A DNA stretch of 64,000 nucleotides from Acidobacteriota bacterium (GTDB taxonomy: Bacteria; Acidobacteriota; Terriglobia; Bryobacterales; UBA6623): the NCBI GenBank assembly GCA_016125275.1, contig WGMB01000001.1, positions 366,941 through 430,940 on the forward strand. The letters run 5' to 3'. A program made the position numbers and the translations under genes. Position 1 is the first letter of the stretch. Each line of letters opens with the position of its first letter. The notes below the pieces were generated by a model, which was given only the letters and a program-made list of their open reading frames with translations, was not told the origin of the DNA and searched no databases. This document shows, one piece after another, positions 49,922 to 59,404 of the stretch.

Positions 49922-50923
49922 ATGAGCAAGCCCGCCGAGTTGTTCCAGATCCGGTCCGCGCCGGGCGGTCCGCACCCCTGTTGCGTGCCCAGCGTGGAGC
50001 GCGCGCAACGCTTGGAGCAGTCCCGGTATCTCTCCCAGCAGCGGCAGAAGGTCGTGAAGGGCTCGACCGAAGGCATGATCCGTCTCGACGGCGGCAAGTT
50101 CCTGATGGGGACTGAATATCCGAAGGGTTTCATCGCGGACGGCGAGGGCCCCGTTCGGCCGGTCAAGCTCGATCCCTTCTGGATCGACGCCAAACCCGTG
50201 ACGGCGGACGAGTTCCGGTATTTCGTGAGCAAGTCCGGCTATGTGACGGAATCGGAACGATTTGGCTGGTCGTTCGTGTTCCATGCGCAGGTCCCTCCCG
50301 AACAATACAAGACGCTCGTGGACGATACCGTGCTCAACCATGAGTGGTGGTGCAAGGTGAACGGAGCGGACTGGGCGCACCCCGAAGGCCCCGGCTCGTC
50401 GCTCGACGGGCGCGAAGGCCACCCGGTGACGCATGTGAGCTGGAACGACGCCGCAGCCTACGCCGACTGGGCCGGCAAGCGGCTGCCCAGCGAAGCCGAG
50501 TTCGAGTTTGCCCAGCGTGGCGGCACGGAGCAGTTGCTGTTTTGGTGGGGCGACGACCTGGAGCCGGCCGGCCGGCACATGTGCAATGTGTTCCAAGGAG
50601 AGTTCCCCCGCACCGACACGGCCGAAGACGGCTATGCCGGCGTCTGTGCGCCGGAGGCCTTCCCCGCCAACCCCTATGGGATGTGGAGCTCCATCGGCAA
50701 CGTCTGGGAGTGGACGGCGGACTGGTTCAGCCCGGACTACCACATCACCGCGACCCGGCAGAACCCCGTGGGGCCGCCGCAGGGGACCGGCAAGGTGATG
50801 AAGGGCGGTTCGTTCCTGTGCCACGAAAGCTATTGCAACCGCTACCGGTTGGGGGCCAGGACGCAGAACACGCCGGACAGCGCGACGGCCAACCTGGGAT
50901 TTCGCTGCGTACGAGACGTTTAG
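49922..50923 (+). CDS. formylglycine-generating enzyme (sulfatase-activating type)
   Basis: 333 residues. FGE-sulfatase domain from about residue 50: MIRLDGGKFLMGTEYPKGF, HPVTHVSWNDAAAYADWAGK, KRLPSEAEFEFAQRGG, SSIGNVWEWTADWF, KGGSFLCHESYCNRYR and NLGFRCVRDV. The pair C300 and C305 in the SFLCHESYC motif matches the copper-binding active-site cysteines of true formylglycine-generating enzymes. It should therefore convert a sulfatase cysteine to formylglycine. No CxPxR sulfatase is in the window. Its N-terminus has CCVPS, which resembles but does not complete that motif. Translation starts 5 bases after the parvulin gene. Confidence 0.92.
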   Translation: MSKPAELFQIRSAPGGPHPCCVPSVERAQRLEQSRYLSQQRQKVVKGSTEGMIRLDGGKFLMGTEYPKGFIADGEGPVRPVKLDPFWIDAKPVTADEFRYFVSKSGYVTESERFGWSFVFHAQVPPEQYKTLVDDTVLNHEWWCKVNGADWAHPEGPGSSLDGREGHPVTHVSWNDAAAYADWAGKRLPSEAEFEFAQRGGTEQLLFWWGDDLEPAGRHMCNVFQGEFPRTDTAEDGYAGVCAPEAFPANPYGMWSSIGNVWEWTADWFSPDYHITATRQNPVGPPQGTGKVMKGGSFLCHESYCNRYRLGARTQNTPDSATANLGFRCVRDV

Positions 50924-50944
50924 GGGCGCAGGCGGCCCCGTCAG

Positions 50945-51184
50945 ATGGACCAACCCGTTCGGGTGGATGAAATTGTATTCGATGTGCAGTCTGTCGAGCC
51001 GTCCGGCGCTCTGATCGCGTTTTGGGACGACCCCCGCGGCGGCGGGATCACCACACAGGGCTCGGACCTTTGGGATCTGGCGCGGGCCGTTCGCGGCGCC
51101 GTGGCCGCCCACTTCGACCCGCCCGCCGCGCCGAGCAAGATTCGGCTGCGGTTCCTGCAGGACTTGGTGCTGGTTTCGCTATGA
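50945..51184 (+). CDS. HicB-like/DUF1902-type small protein, putative antitoxin
   Basis: 79 residues. The pattern EIVFDVQSVEPSGALIAFW, ITTQGSDLWDLARAVRGAV and AHFD...IRLRFLQDLVL matches the small HicB-like/DUF1902 proteins that pair with HicA. The fold would be a partial RNase-H-like beta sheet that blocks the toxin. The HTH or RHH DNA-binding tail of full HicB is absent. Its stop overlaps the HicA-like start by 4 bases (ATGA). Confidence 0.75.
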   Translation: MDQPVRVDEIVFDVQSVEPSGALIAFWDDPRGGGITTQGSDLWDLARAVRGAVAAHFDPPAAPSKIRLRFLQDLVLVSL

Positions 51185-51441
51185 CGCCCAACGGCCACCT
51201 CTCCGGCAGCCAGCTCATCGCGGCTCTCGAGCGCCTGGGGTTCGAGAGGGCCTCGGAGACCGGTTCGCACACCCGCATGAGGAAGGGCAGGGTGGTGGTG
51301 ACGGCCCCCGACCTGGGGCTGATCGAGCCGGACACGCTGCGCCACGTCCTGCGGCAGGCGGGCGAATCGCCGCAGAGCCTCGACGCAGCCCTCCGGGGCG
51401 CGCGCCGCAAATCCACTAAGAAGAAGACGGCGGCAAGCTAA
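51181..51441 (+). CDS. hicA: HicA-family putative mRNA interferase toxin
   Basis: 86 residues. HicA/YcfA pattern: SGSQLIAALERLGFERASET, GSHTRMRKG with the catalytic-type His at residue 30, the following beta strand (VVVTAPD), and DTLRHVLRQAGESPQS. The tail is Lys-rich (KSTKKKTAAS). Such proteins have a double-stranded-RNA-binding-like fold and cleave mRNA. Antitoxin-first order is one of the known arrangements for this family. Confidence 0.85.
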   Translation: MTPNGHLSGSQLIAALERLGFERASETGSHTRMRKGRVVVTAPDLGLIEPDTLRHVLRQAGESPQSLDAALRGARRKSTKKKTAAS

Positions 51442-51525
51442 GGGGCGAACTGCGCACCTCTAGCTTTTCATTGAAGAGTACTTGGTAGTGGTCTAGGATT
51501 GCATGAAGAGGCAGCGTGAAATCCC

Positions 51526-51756
51526 ATGCATGACACAGGCTTGCTCAATGCCGTCCGGTACGGCGCGTTCGCTGTTTGTATCTTGCTGGTGGCCGGAATC
51601 CTCACCCTGATGGCCCTGGCCCGCGGAAAGACGGGCGACGATGGAGACATCGCGGGCGTGGTCGCTGTCGCCTTGCTGCTCACCTGCGTATCGGGCTTGG
51701 TCGCGATCGTCGCGTCCGTCCGTCACAAGCGAGAGCAGGGGCGAGCGGTTCCATAG
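51526..51756 (+). CDS. small membrane protein
   Basis: 76 residues with two hydrophobic helices (YGAFAVCILLVAGILTLMAL and VVAVALLLTCVSGLVAIVA) joined by a short charged loop (RGKTGDDGDI) and a basic tail (RHKREQGR). By the positive-inside rule both ends may face the cytoplasm. No family was recognised. It stands alone, 84 bases after the HicA-like gene. Confidence 0.55.
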   Translation: MHDTGLLNAVRYGAFAVCILLVAGILTLMALARGKTGDDGDIAGVVAVALLLTCVSGLVAIVASVRHKREQGRAVP

Positions 51757-51778
51757 GAGGAGTCCGGAAGAGATGGCA

Positions 51779-51804
51779 GGCCGATCGCGCTTCGGGGATC
51801 GGCC
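51779..51804. terminator. palindromic hairpin between convergent genes
   Basis: 8-bp perfect stem GGCCGATC / GATCGGCC with a 10-base loop, in the 63-base gap between convergent genes. There is no strong T-tract on either side, so its use as a terminator is only likely by position. Confidence 0.4.
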
Positions 51805-51819
51805 CGCCTGGGAGAAAGG

Positions 51820-52371
51820 CTACCGCGGGACGGGCTTCTCGGTGGAAGCGTAGTCGGCGGTGGCTTCCGACGAGCTGCTGACGTCCTCCGCGCCCGTGTC
51901 CTTGAGAATCTCCTTCGCCTTGGTCTGCCAATCCCCGTCGTCGACGTGGACAGACACCAGGATGTGGCCGCGATGGATGCGGCCCTCGTAGCGCTTGGCT
52001 TCGTATTCGGGTATGCCGAAGCCGACCAGGGAGCCCACCACGGCGCCGGTGGCGCCGCCGGCGCCGATGCCCGCCAGGGCGCCCACGATGGGACCGGCCG
52101 CGATCAACGGGCCGACGCCCGGGATGGCCAAGCTTCCAATGCCGGCAAGCCAGCCCAGCACGCCGCCGAGGATCGCGCCGGTGCCGCCGCCGGCCGCGGC
52201 GCCTTCGGGAGCCTTGGAGGCGCCCTCGACGCCAATGTCCTTGTTGCCCACGTTCTCGGGCAGCAGCACGGAGATATCCGCGGCGCGGAAGCCGGCCAAG
52301 CGGAACCTCTCCACGGCCTCCTCGACGCCCGCGCGCGTGGAATAGATACCGAATACAGCAGTGTTTGCCAT
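51820..52371 (-). CDS. DUF1269/general-stress-type glycine-zipper protein
   Basis: 183 residues. The N-terminal strand-helix (NTAVFGIYSTRAGVEEAVERF) and the DISVLLPEN segment are followed by a long Gly/Ala-rich hydrophobic hairpin (about residues 57-120) and a soluble C-terminal HILVSVHVDD strand. This is the pattern of general-stress proteins related to YflT/DUF1269 with a glycine-zipper membrane part. It has no signal peptide. It is probably an inner-membrane stress protein. The BON-domain gene is next upstream on the same strand (26-base gap). Confidence 0.8.
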   Translation of the reverse strand: MANTAVFGIYSTRAGVEEAVERFRLAGFRAADISVLLPENVGNKDIGVEGASKAPEGAAAGGGTGAILGGVLGWLAGIGSLAIPGVGPLIAAGPIVGALAGIGAGGATGAVVGSLVGFGIPEYEAKRYEGRIHRGHILVSVHVDDGDWQTKAKEILKDTGAEDVSSSSEATADYASTEKPVPR

Positions 52372-52397
52372 GAGTCTTTCCTCCTTCTTGGGTAGGG

Positions 52398-53021
52398 TTA
52401 GCGATCGGACTTGGAGCCCGAACCGGGTTCGACCGTCATCCGGTCTTCCACGCCGCCGGCGCCGACAATCGCTTCCGCGGTCGTCATCACCGTCAGCTTC
52501 TCTTCCGCCGAACGCACAGGGCCTCGGAGCACGACCCGCCCGTCGCGAGCGATGATCTTCACGTTATGCGCGTAAGTGGACAGGGATTCGTCGGCCACGA
52601 GGGCCCGGCGAATCGCCGCCGCCGTTTCGCGGTCGGACTTGTCGGAGCCCTGATCCTGCGCGGTCGGACCGTCGTCCGGCGGCTTCAGAAGGCTCTTGTC
52701 GCGGCGATCCTTGGGAGGGTCCGCCTTGGAGAGGTCGACGCCGTTGCACTGGTCCGCGACATCCTCGAGAGCCTTGGCCTCGAAGGTCCAACCCGTGCGG
52801 ACGCCGGTGAGCTTGACGGTGTGGCCCAGATACTCCTGGAAGTCCAACTCGCCGGTGAGCTCGACGTTGTGCTTGCCGTCATTGAGGAGGAATCCGCGCT
52901 CGGACCGGTTCAGACACCCGGTCAGGGTCTTGGAATCCTTGTGCGGCGGCTTTTCGGCCGCAACGGCCGTCCAGCTCAGCGCCGAAATGAAAACTGCGAA
53001 GACTACGAATCTTCGAACCAT
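52398..53021 (-). CDS. secreted BON-domain protein
   Basis: 207 residues. A signal peptide (VVFAVFISALSWTAVAA) is followed by an OB-like domain (residues 30-100: LTGCLNRSERGFLL, YLGHTVKLTGVRTGW), a charged linker and a C-terminal BON domain (TAAAIRRALVADESLSTYAHNVKIIARDG, read in two parts). BON proteins bind phospholipids in the periplasm and support envelope integrity under stress, like OsmY. It pairs with the downstream stress-type gene. Confidence 0.82.
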   Translation of the reverse strand: MVRRFVVFAVFISALSWTAVAAEKPPHKDSKTLTGCLNRSERGFLLNDGKHNVELTGELDFQEYLGHTVKLTGVRTGWTFEAKALEDVADQCNGVDLSKADPPKDRRDKSLLKPPDDGPTAQDQGSDKSDRETAAAIRRALVADESLSTYAHNVKIIARDGRVVLRGPVRSAEEKLTVMTTAEAIVGAGGVEDRMTVEPGSGSKSDR

Positions 53022-53157
53022 GATTGCCTCCGTGGCGGCCCTGGGCGCTCAACGACCGCCTTCAGGGGGTAGATCCCGTCTTGGAGGCGAGTCGTTACGG
53101 AGGGGCGCCGGCCGATGGCGCTTGGCGCACCGGCGGGAGGCAGGAAAAGGGGATGGG

Positions 53158-53862
53158 TCAGCTCTCGGCGTCGGCCTCGTCGTACCAGCCCGTCCAGCGC
53201 CGCAGAGCCCACGTCCCGGCGTAGAAGAAAGGCGTGTCGCACAGCGCGATGATGGCCTTGAACAGCCACAGGTCGAGGATGGTCGACATCATCCACTCCC
53301 CGCTCTGCGCGCCCCAGAACAGCACCAGCACCACCAGCACCGAGTCCACGAGCTGCGACAGGATCGTCGATCCGTTGTTGCGCAGCCACAGATGCTTGCC
53401 GCGCGTGAAGCGCTTCCAGAAGTGGAACAGCTTCACGTCCACCAGTTGGGCGATCAGATAGGCCGTCATCGAGGCGGCGATGACCCGCCAGGCGTTGCGG
53501 AAGGCCTTCATGTAGACGTCATCGCTGACAGGCGACTCCGGGATGGCCGGAAACAGCGAACCCAGCCACAGCGCCAGCAGCACGAACAGCGAGACGATCA
53601 GCCCCACCCAGACGACCTGATTCGCCCGGCGGTGGCCGTAGATCTCCGACATCAGGTCCGTCGCGAGAAACGTCACCGGGTAGGGCAGCGCCCCGGCGGA
53701 CAGGATGAAGACCTTGAAGCCGGCGTCGAGCGTGAGAAACTTGTTGGCGATGAGGTTGGTGACGACCAGCGCGCCCAGGAACACGCCGGCCAAAACCATG
53801 TAGAGCAGCTCGGCCCGGCCTTCGAGCGGGCGCTCGCGCTCCACGCGCGTCAGCTTCGTCAT
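53158..53862 (-). CDS. yhhQ: queuosine precursor transporter
   Basis: 234 residues, six hydrophobic helices. YhhQ/VUT features: NLIANKFLTLDAGF, SAGALPYPVTFLATDLMSEIYGH, YLIAQLVDVKLFHFWKRFT, RNNGSTILSQLVDSVLVVLV. It imports queuosine precursors such as preQ0 or preQ1 for tRNA modification. The family includes members whose substrate is untested. The gene is alone, just downstream of the thioredoxin terminator. Confidence 0.88.
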   Translation of the reverse strand: MTKLTRVERERPLEGRAELLYMVLAGVFLGALVVTNLIANKFLTLDAGFKVFILSAGALPYPVTFLATDLMSEIYGHRRANQVVWVGLIVSLFVLLALWLGSLFPAIPESPVSDDVYMKAFRNAWRVIAASMTAYLIAQLVDVKLFHFWKRFTRGKHLWLRNNGSTILSQLVDSVLVVLVLFWGAQSGEWMMSTILDLWLFKAIIALCDTPFFYAGTWALRRWTGWYDEADAES

Positions 53863-53879
53863 TTCCGAAGCTTACAAGA

Positions 53880-53920
53880 AAAACGCCCGGAAACCAGCCG
53901 GCTTCCGGGCGTTTGTTTTC
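53880..53920 (-). terminator. rho-independent terminator of trxA
   Basis: On the minus strand the stem CGCCCGGAA / TTCCGGGCG (9 bp) with a GCCGGCTGGT loop precedes TTTTTCTTG. It starts about 17 bases after the trxA stop. The reverse orientation also has TTTGTTTTC, so it could work both ways. Confidence 0.85.
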
Positions 53921-53936
53921 TGCCGTCCCGCGAAGG

Positions 53937-54272
53937 TCAGGCGGCGGTGTGCTGCGTGAGCAGCTCCGCCAGCTTTTCCTTCGGTACGGCGCCGACGACC
54001 TGATCCACGACCCGGCCGCCCTTGAAGACGAGCAACGTCGGGATGCCGCGCACCTGGTAGCGGGCGGCGGTCTGCTGGTTGCTGTCCACGTCGACCTTGC
54101 CGACCTTGGCCTTGCCCACGAAAGCGTCCGCCACCGAGTCGACCGCCGGAGCGATCATGCGGCAAGGGCCGCACCAGCTAGCCCAGAAATCGACCAGCAC
54201 GGGCTGCTCGGATTGGATGACCTCTTGGTCAAAGTTCGCGTCGGTAAATTCGAGAGTATTCGGTCCTGCCAT
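53937..54272 (-). CDS. trxA: thioredoxin
   Basis: 111 residues, single thioredoxin fold. The active site is W33-C34-G35-P36-C37, with the cis-Pro region VRGIPTLLVFKGG. It is cytoplasmic and lacks a signal peptide. It supplies reducing equivalents to ribonucleotide reductase, peroxiredoxins and others. It has its own terminator and no coupled neighbour. Confidence 0.97.
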   Translation of the reverse strand: MAGPNTLEFTDANFDQEVIQSEQPVLVDFWASWCGPCRMIAPAVDSVADAFVGKAKVGKVDVDSNQQTAARYQVRGIPTLLVFKGGRVVDQVVGAVPKEKLAELLTQHTAA

Positions 54273-54355
54273 TGCTTCGTAACTCCTTCCCTCTGTCGGT
54301 ATCTGATAGATGCTTCCTCACGGCCGAGGATGCACAAAATTGTTTCGCCGCCGGG

Positions 54356-55663
54356 TCATTGCTGGAACAACTCCATCGCAGCGGCGGTCATTGCGGTGAC
54401 GCCGGTGCGGATGGAGGCGCGCGGCTCGGGGCGGTAGCCGGGCGAATGCAACGAAGGCAGCGCGGCGGCTCCAGGCTGCTGCGCTGCTTCGTAGCGCTCC
54501 AGGTCGATCGTGCCGACCCAGAAGATGAAAATCGGAATCTTATCGGCGGTGCGGCCGAACTCGGAAAAGTCCTCGCCGCCGGTCACCGGAGCCACCTTCA
54601 CCACATTGTCCTCGCCCAGCGTGCGGGCCCAAACCGGCAGGAGCCGGTCGACCAGCGCCGGATCGTTGTAGGTGGAGCGGGTGTACTCGTCTTCCGAGAG
54701 CGTCACGGTCGGCTCGCGGTCGGCCGGAACGCCGGCGGCCAAGGCCGTGTGCAAGGTGATGCGGCGGATGCCGTCGATGAGTACGTCGCGGGTGGCGTCG
54801 TTGAAGGAGCGCACGGTGAGCTGCAGCTTCACCTCTTCGCCGATGACGTTGTGCTTGGAGCCGCCGTGGATCGAGCCGACGGTGACGACGGCGGGTTCGA
54901 ACGGGCTGATGCTGCGGCTGACCAGAGTCTGCAGATTCAGCACCGTCTGCGCTGCGATCACCACCGGGTCCTTCGTCATGTGGGGCCAGGCTCCGTGCCC
55001 GCCGACGCCGCGGATCGTGATGTCCACCGAATCCATGGCGGCCAGGGCATAGCCGGGCGTGTAGCCGACCTGTCCGGTCGGCAGCGAAGCGCTCGCGTGC
55101 AGCGCCAGTGCGTAGTCCGGCTTGGGGAAGCGCTCGAAGAGCCCGTCGGCCAACATGGCACGCGCTCCGGCGCCGCGCTCCTCGGCGGGCTGCCCGACCA
55201 TCACCAGCGTTCCTTTCCAATCAGCCTTGGCGGCTGCGAGCTGCCGCGCCGCGCCGAGGAATGACGCCATGTGGATGTCGTGCCCGCAGGCGTGCATCAC
55301 GCCCACGTCGCTCCCCTTGTCGTCCTTGGTGCGCACGTCGCTGGCGTACGGCAACCCGGTTTGCTCCACCACCGGCAGAGCGTCCAGGTCGGTCCGGATG
55401 AGCACGGTGGGCCCTGCGCCGTTCTCCAGCACCGCCACGAAGCCGTGGCCGCCCACCTTCGGCGTGACGGCGAAGCCCAGGTTCCGCATCTCGCCGACGA
55501 GCTGGGCGGCCGTCTTCTCTTCATAGAACGACAGCTCGGGCGCCTTGTGCAGGGCGACGTAAAAATCCACCAAGTTGTTCAGGTCGCCGTCAGGCAACGT
55601 GGGCGGCGCCGCCGGAATCGCGGCGACGGCCAGCAGCCAGGGGATCGCGAGCCGAAAAAGCAT
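54356..55663 (-). CDS. secreted M20D amidohydrolase
   Basis: 435 residues, signal peptide LFRLAIPWLLAVAAIPAAP. Metal site: RTDLDALPVVEQTGLPY, HACGHDIHMASFLGAA, GQPAEERGAGARAML and a C-terminal GGEDFSEFG. This is the family of IAA-amino-acid hydrolases, hippurate hydrolases and N-acetyl-diaminopimelate-type enzymes. The signal peptide suggests periplasmic hydrolysis of an N-acyl amino acid. The second of two nearby ATGs was chosen because GGAGGGG precedes it; the first adds three residues. Confidence 0.88.
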   Translation of the reverse strand: MLFRLAIPWLLAVAAIPAAPPTLPDGDLNNLVDFYVALHKAPELSFYEEKTAAQLVGEMRNLGFAVTPKVGGHGFVAVLENGAGPTVLIRTDLDALPVVEQTGLPYASDVRTKDDKGSDVGVMHACGHDIHMASFLGAARQLAAAKADWKGTLVMVGQPAEERGAGARAMLADGLFERFPKPDYALALHASASLPTGQVGYTPGYALAAMDSVDITIRGVGGHGAWPHMTKDPVVIAAQTVLNLQTLVSRSISPFEPAVVTVGSIHGGSKHNVIGEEVKLQLTVRSFNDATRDVLIDGIRRITLHTALAAGVPADREPTVTLSEDEYTRSTYNDPALVDRLLPVWARTLGEDNVVKVAPVTGGEDFSEFGRTADKIPIFIFWVGTIDLERYEAAQQPGAAALPSLHSPGYRPEPRASIRTGVTAMTAAAMELFQQ

Positions 55664-55703
55664 CCCCTCCATTCTACTGTCGGCGCCGCTACACTGGGGC
55701 GCT

Positions 55704-56480
55704 ATGCCGACCCTCGATTCGTTGTTCGACCTCCGCGGCAAGACAGCGCTGATCACCGGCGGCTCGCGGGGCCTCGGCGCGGAGATGGCCGAAGGCCTGG
55801 CGGAAGCGGGCGCCAGCCTCTTTCTGCTGGCCCGTCGTGCGCAATGGCTGGAGCCCACGCTGGCGGCCTTTCGGGAGCAGGGCTTTGTGTGCCATGGAAC
55901 ACTGTGCGACGTCAGTGACGCCGACCAAGTGGAGGCTGCGGTGCGCGCGGCCGACGAGAAGCTGGGCCGGATCGACATTCTGGTGAACAACGCCGGCGTC
56001 ACCTGGGGGGCTCCGCCGGAGGAGATGCCGCTCGACAAGTGGCGCCAGGTGGTGGACGTCAATCTGACCGGGACTTGGCTGTTCTCCCAGTGCGTGGGAC
56101 GGCGGATGCTGGCTCAGGGCGGCGGCTCGATCGTCAACGTAGCCTCGATCGCCGGTCTGGTCGGCAGCGTGGGAGCGGAGATGAGCATTCCGGCCTACGC
56201 GGCCAGCAAGGCCGGCGTGTTGGGACTCACCCGGGAGCTGGCGGCTCGCTGGGGCCGCCGGGGCATCCGCGTCAACGCCGTCGCTCCCGGCTTTTTCCCC
56301 TCGCGGATGACCGAGAAGCTGCTGGAAAGGATGCAGCCGCAGTACGAAGCGCAAGTCCCGTTGGGACGGGTTGGGCGGGCGGGCGAGCTCAAGGGCGTGG
56401 TGGTCTTTCTGGCCTCCGAAGCCGCCTCCTATATCACCGGGCAAACGATCGTCGTCGACGGCGGCGCGACAGCCGTGTAG
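55704..56480 (+). CDS. short-chain dehydrogenase/reductase
   Basis: 258 residues. Cofactor motif TGGSRGLG (about 18-25), VNNAG (95-99), catalytic Ser in NVASIAG, Y165-x3-K169, and the C-terminal ITGQTIVVDGG. It is a classical SDR, related to gluconate 5-dehydrogenase and 3-oxoacyl-ACP reductase types. The motif ARR after the second strand suggests NADP preference, which is inference. It precedes the ectoine regulator by about 100 bases and is probably a separate unit. Confidence 0.92.
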   Translation: MPTLDSLFDLRGKTALITGGSRGLGAEMAEGLAEAGASLFLLARRAQWLEPTLAAFREQGFVCHGTLCDVSDADQVEAAVRAADEKLGRIDILVNNAGVTWGAPPEEMPLDKWRQVVDVNLTGTWLFSQCVGRRMLAQGGGSIVNVASIAGLVGSVGAEMSIPAYAASKAGVLGLTRELAARWGRRGIRVNAVAPGFFPSRMTEKLLERMQPQYEAQVPLGRVGRAGELKGVVVFLASEAASYITGQTIVVDGGATAV

Positions 56481-56492
56481 CGACGGCGGGGG

Positions 56493-56522
56493 TTGCGGTC
56501 TCCTCAAAGCGGCTGTTATAGT
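56493..56522 (+). promoter_or_regulatory. promoter of the ectoine cluster
   Basis: TTGCGG, 18-base spacer, TATAGT, 56 bases before the regulator ATG. The predicted transcription start would fall just before or at the inverted repeat that follows. Confidence 0.55.
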
Positions 56523-56533
56523 GAACATTCGCA

Positions 56534-56563
56534 CACGAATCATTTGATTAGAAGTGATTCGTG
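56534..56563 (+). promoter_or_regulatory. inverted-repeat operator ahead of the ectoine regulator
   Basis: Perfect 9-bp inverted repeat CACGAATCA and TGATTCGTG with a 12-base centre, between the promoter and the regulator start. The arms are about two helical turns apart centre to centre, a good size for a MarR-type dimer. Binding here would block transcription of the cluster, including the regulator itself. Confidence 0.6.
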
Positions 56564-56577
56564 CGCCACCCTTCCTG

Positions 56578-57198
56578 ATGTCCAAGACGACGCAGAAGGA
56601 CGCCACGGGGAGTCACGTGCATACGCCGCTCTACAAGGAGCGCGTCGTCCGGGCGATCCGCCGCATCATCCGTTCCGTCGATATCTACTCCCAAAAGCTG
56701 GCCCTCGAGAGCGGCGTCACCGCTCCGCAACTGTCCTGCCTGATCCGTGTGGTCGAGGCCGGCCCGATGACGCTCAAGTCCTTGGCCGCCGCGGTGGACC
56801 TGTCCGCCAGTACGACCGTCGGCATCGTCGATCGGCTGGAGAAGAAGGGGCTGGTGCAACGCGAGCGTTCCCGGATCGACCGTCGTCAGGTCTTTATCGC
56901 CGCGACCGAAGCGGGAGAGATCCTGGCGGAGGGCTCGCCCTCGCCGCTGCAGGACCGGCTGGCCGCCGCGCTGGACGCCTTGCCGGAGTTGGAGCGCGCC
57001 GCGATCACGCTTTCGCTCGAACGCATCGTCGAGCTGATGGAGATCGGAGACGTCTCGGCGGGCCAAATCTTGGATACAGGAATTTCGTTGCAGGCTGACA
57101 TCCCTCAGATCGAGCAGGGAAGCCGATGGACGGAGAGGTTGGAGGGCGCCGCGAGCAGTTTGGTTATGCCTGCTGATCCGAAGCCCGCTCATGAGTAA
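56578..57198 (+). CDS. ectR: MarR-family transcriptional regulator of ectoine synthesis (EctR-like)
   Basis: 206 residues. Winged helix-turn-helix of the MarR type (PQLSCLIRVVEAGPMTLKSL, VDLSASTTVGIVDRLEKKGL, RERSRIDRRQVFIAATEAG). The position directly upstream of ectA with an 8-base overlap matches EctR in other ectoine clusters, where it represses ect transcription until salt stress. The start is ATG of MSKTTQKD; the longer frame would begin inside the operator. The C-terminal 50 residues extend beyond the usual MarR core. Confidence 0.85.
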   Translation: MSKTTQKDATGSHVHTPLYKERVVRAIRRIIRSVDIYSQKLALESGVTAPQLSCLIRVVEAGPMTLKSLAAAVDLSASTTVGIVDRLEKKGLVQRERSRIDRRQVFIAATEAGEILAEGSPSPLQDRLAAALDALPELERAAITLSLERIVELMEIGDVSAGQILDTGISLQADIPQIEQGSRWTERLEGAASSLVMPADPKPAHE

Positions 57199-57718
57199 AC
57201 GAAACGCGAAGGCGACCGCGTCGGCCGTCGTCTATCGCAAACCGCAGCTCGCCGACGCCGCCGCCATTCACGCCCTAATTGACGCGTGCAAACCGCTGGA
57301 CCTCAATTCGGTCTACGCCTATCTGCTGCTGTGCGAGCACTTCTCGGAGACCTGCGTGGTCGCCGAGCACGAAGGGCGCGTGGCGGGGTTCCTGTCCGCC
57401 TATCTCAAACCCGCTGATCCCACGACGATGTTCGTTTGGCAGGTGGCGGTTGGGGAGTCGGTTCGCGGCCATGGCGTGGGGCGCGCCTTGCTGGCGGAGT
57501 TGTTGGCGCGGCCCGGGGCGGCCGGCGCCGATCGGCTCGAGACCACTATCACGCCCTCGAATGCGCCCTCTTGGGCCTTATTTCGATCCTTCGCCCGCCG
57601 CATCGGAGCGGGCTGTGAGGATCGAGCTCTTTTTCACGACCACCAGTTCGGAGGCGAGGGACACGAAGAGGAGCGCCTGCTCCAAATCAGTCCTCTGCGT
57701 TCCGGGCAAGGAAGGTAA
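57191..57718 (+). CDS. ectA: L-2,4-diaminobutyrate acetyltransferase
   Basis: 175 residues, GNAT fold. YRKPQLADAAAIHALIDACKP, DLNSVYAYLLLCEHFSETC, TMFVWQVAVGESVRGHGVGRALL with the acetyl-CoA loop, and TITPSNAPSWALFRSFAR are EctA hallmarks. It acetylates 2,4-diaminobutyrate at the 4-amino group, the second step of ectoine synthesis. It starts 8 bases inside the regulator gene and ends 3 bases before ectB. Confidence 0.96.
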   Translation: MSKRNAKATASAVVYRKPQLADAAAIHALIDACKPLDLNSVYAYLLLCEHFSETCVVAEHEGRVAGFLSAYLKPADPTTMFVWQVAVGESVRGHGVGRALLAELLARPGAAGADRLETTITPSNAPSWALFRSFARRIGAGCEDRALFHDHQFGGEGHEEERLLQISPLRSGQGR

Positions 57719-59005
<1,287 letters not shown>

Positions 59006-59404
59006 ATGATCGTTCGAGACCTCAACGCAGCCGAAAAGACCGACCGCCGGGTGGTCAGCGAGACCTGGGAGAGCACGCGGCTGCTGCTCAAGAACGACGC
59101 CATGGGCTTTTCCATGCACGTCACCACCATCTACGAAGGCACCATCACGCCCATGTGGTACCGCAACCACCTGGAAGCTGTGCTGTGCGTGGAAGGCGAG
59201 GGCGAGATCGAGACCATGGACGACGGCAAGGTCCACGCGATCCGGCCGGGCGTGATCTACGCTCTCGACAAGCACGACAAGCACGTGCTGCGGGCGCGGA
59301 CCAGGATGCGCATGGTGTGCGTCTTCAATCCTCCGCTGCACGGTAAGGAGGTCCACGGTCCGGACGGGGCTTACCCGCTCGAGGCCGAGGAGGTGACCGC
59401 CTAG
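59006..59404 (+). CDS. ectC: L-ectoine synthase
   Basis: 132 residues, cupin fold. [48 protein letters not shown] and the C-terminal [13 protein letters not shown] are EctC signatures, with the metal-site Glu, Tyr and His positions retained. It cyclises N-gamma-acetyl-diaminobutyrate to ectoine. No bases separate it from ectB or ectD. Confidence 0.97.
   Translation: MIVRDLNAAEKTDRRVVSETWESTRLLLKNDAMGFSMHVTTIYEGTITPMWYRNHLEAVLCVEGEGEIETMDDGKVHAIRPGVIYALDKHDKHVLRARTRMRMVCVFNPPLHGKEVHGPDGAYPLEAEEVTA

Noticed and set aside
49980..49997. CCVPS near the start of the formylglycine-generating enzyme as a sulfatase-type CxPxR target
   Set aside because: The residue at the Arg position is Val, so the motif is incomplete. 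It is kept only as a remark on the enzyme.
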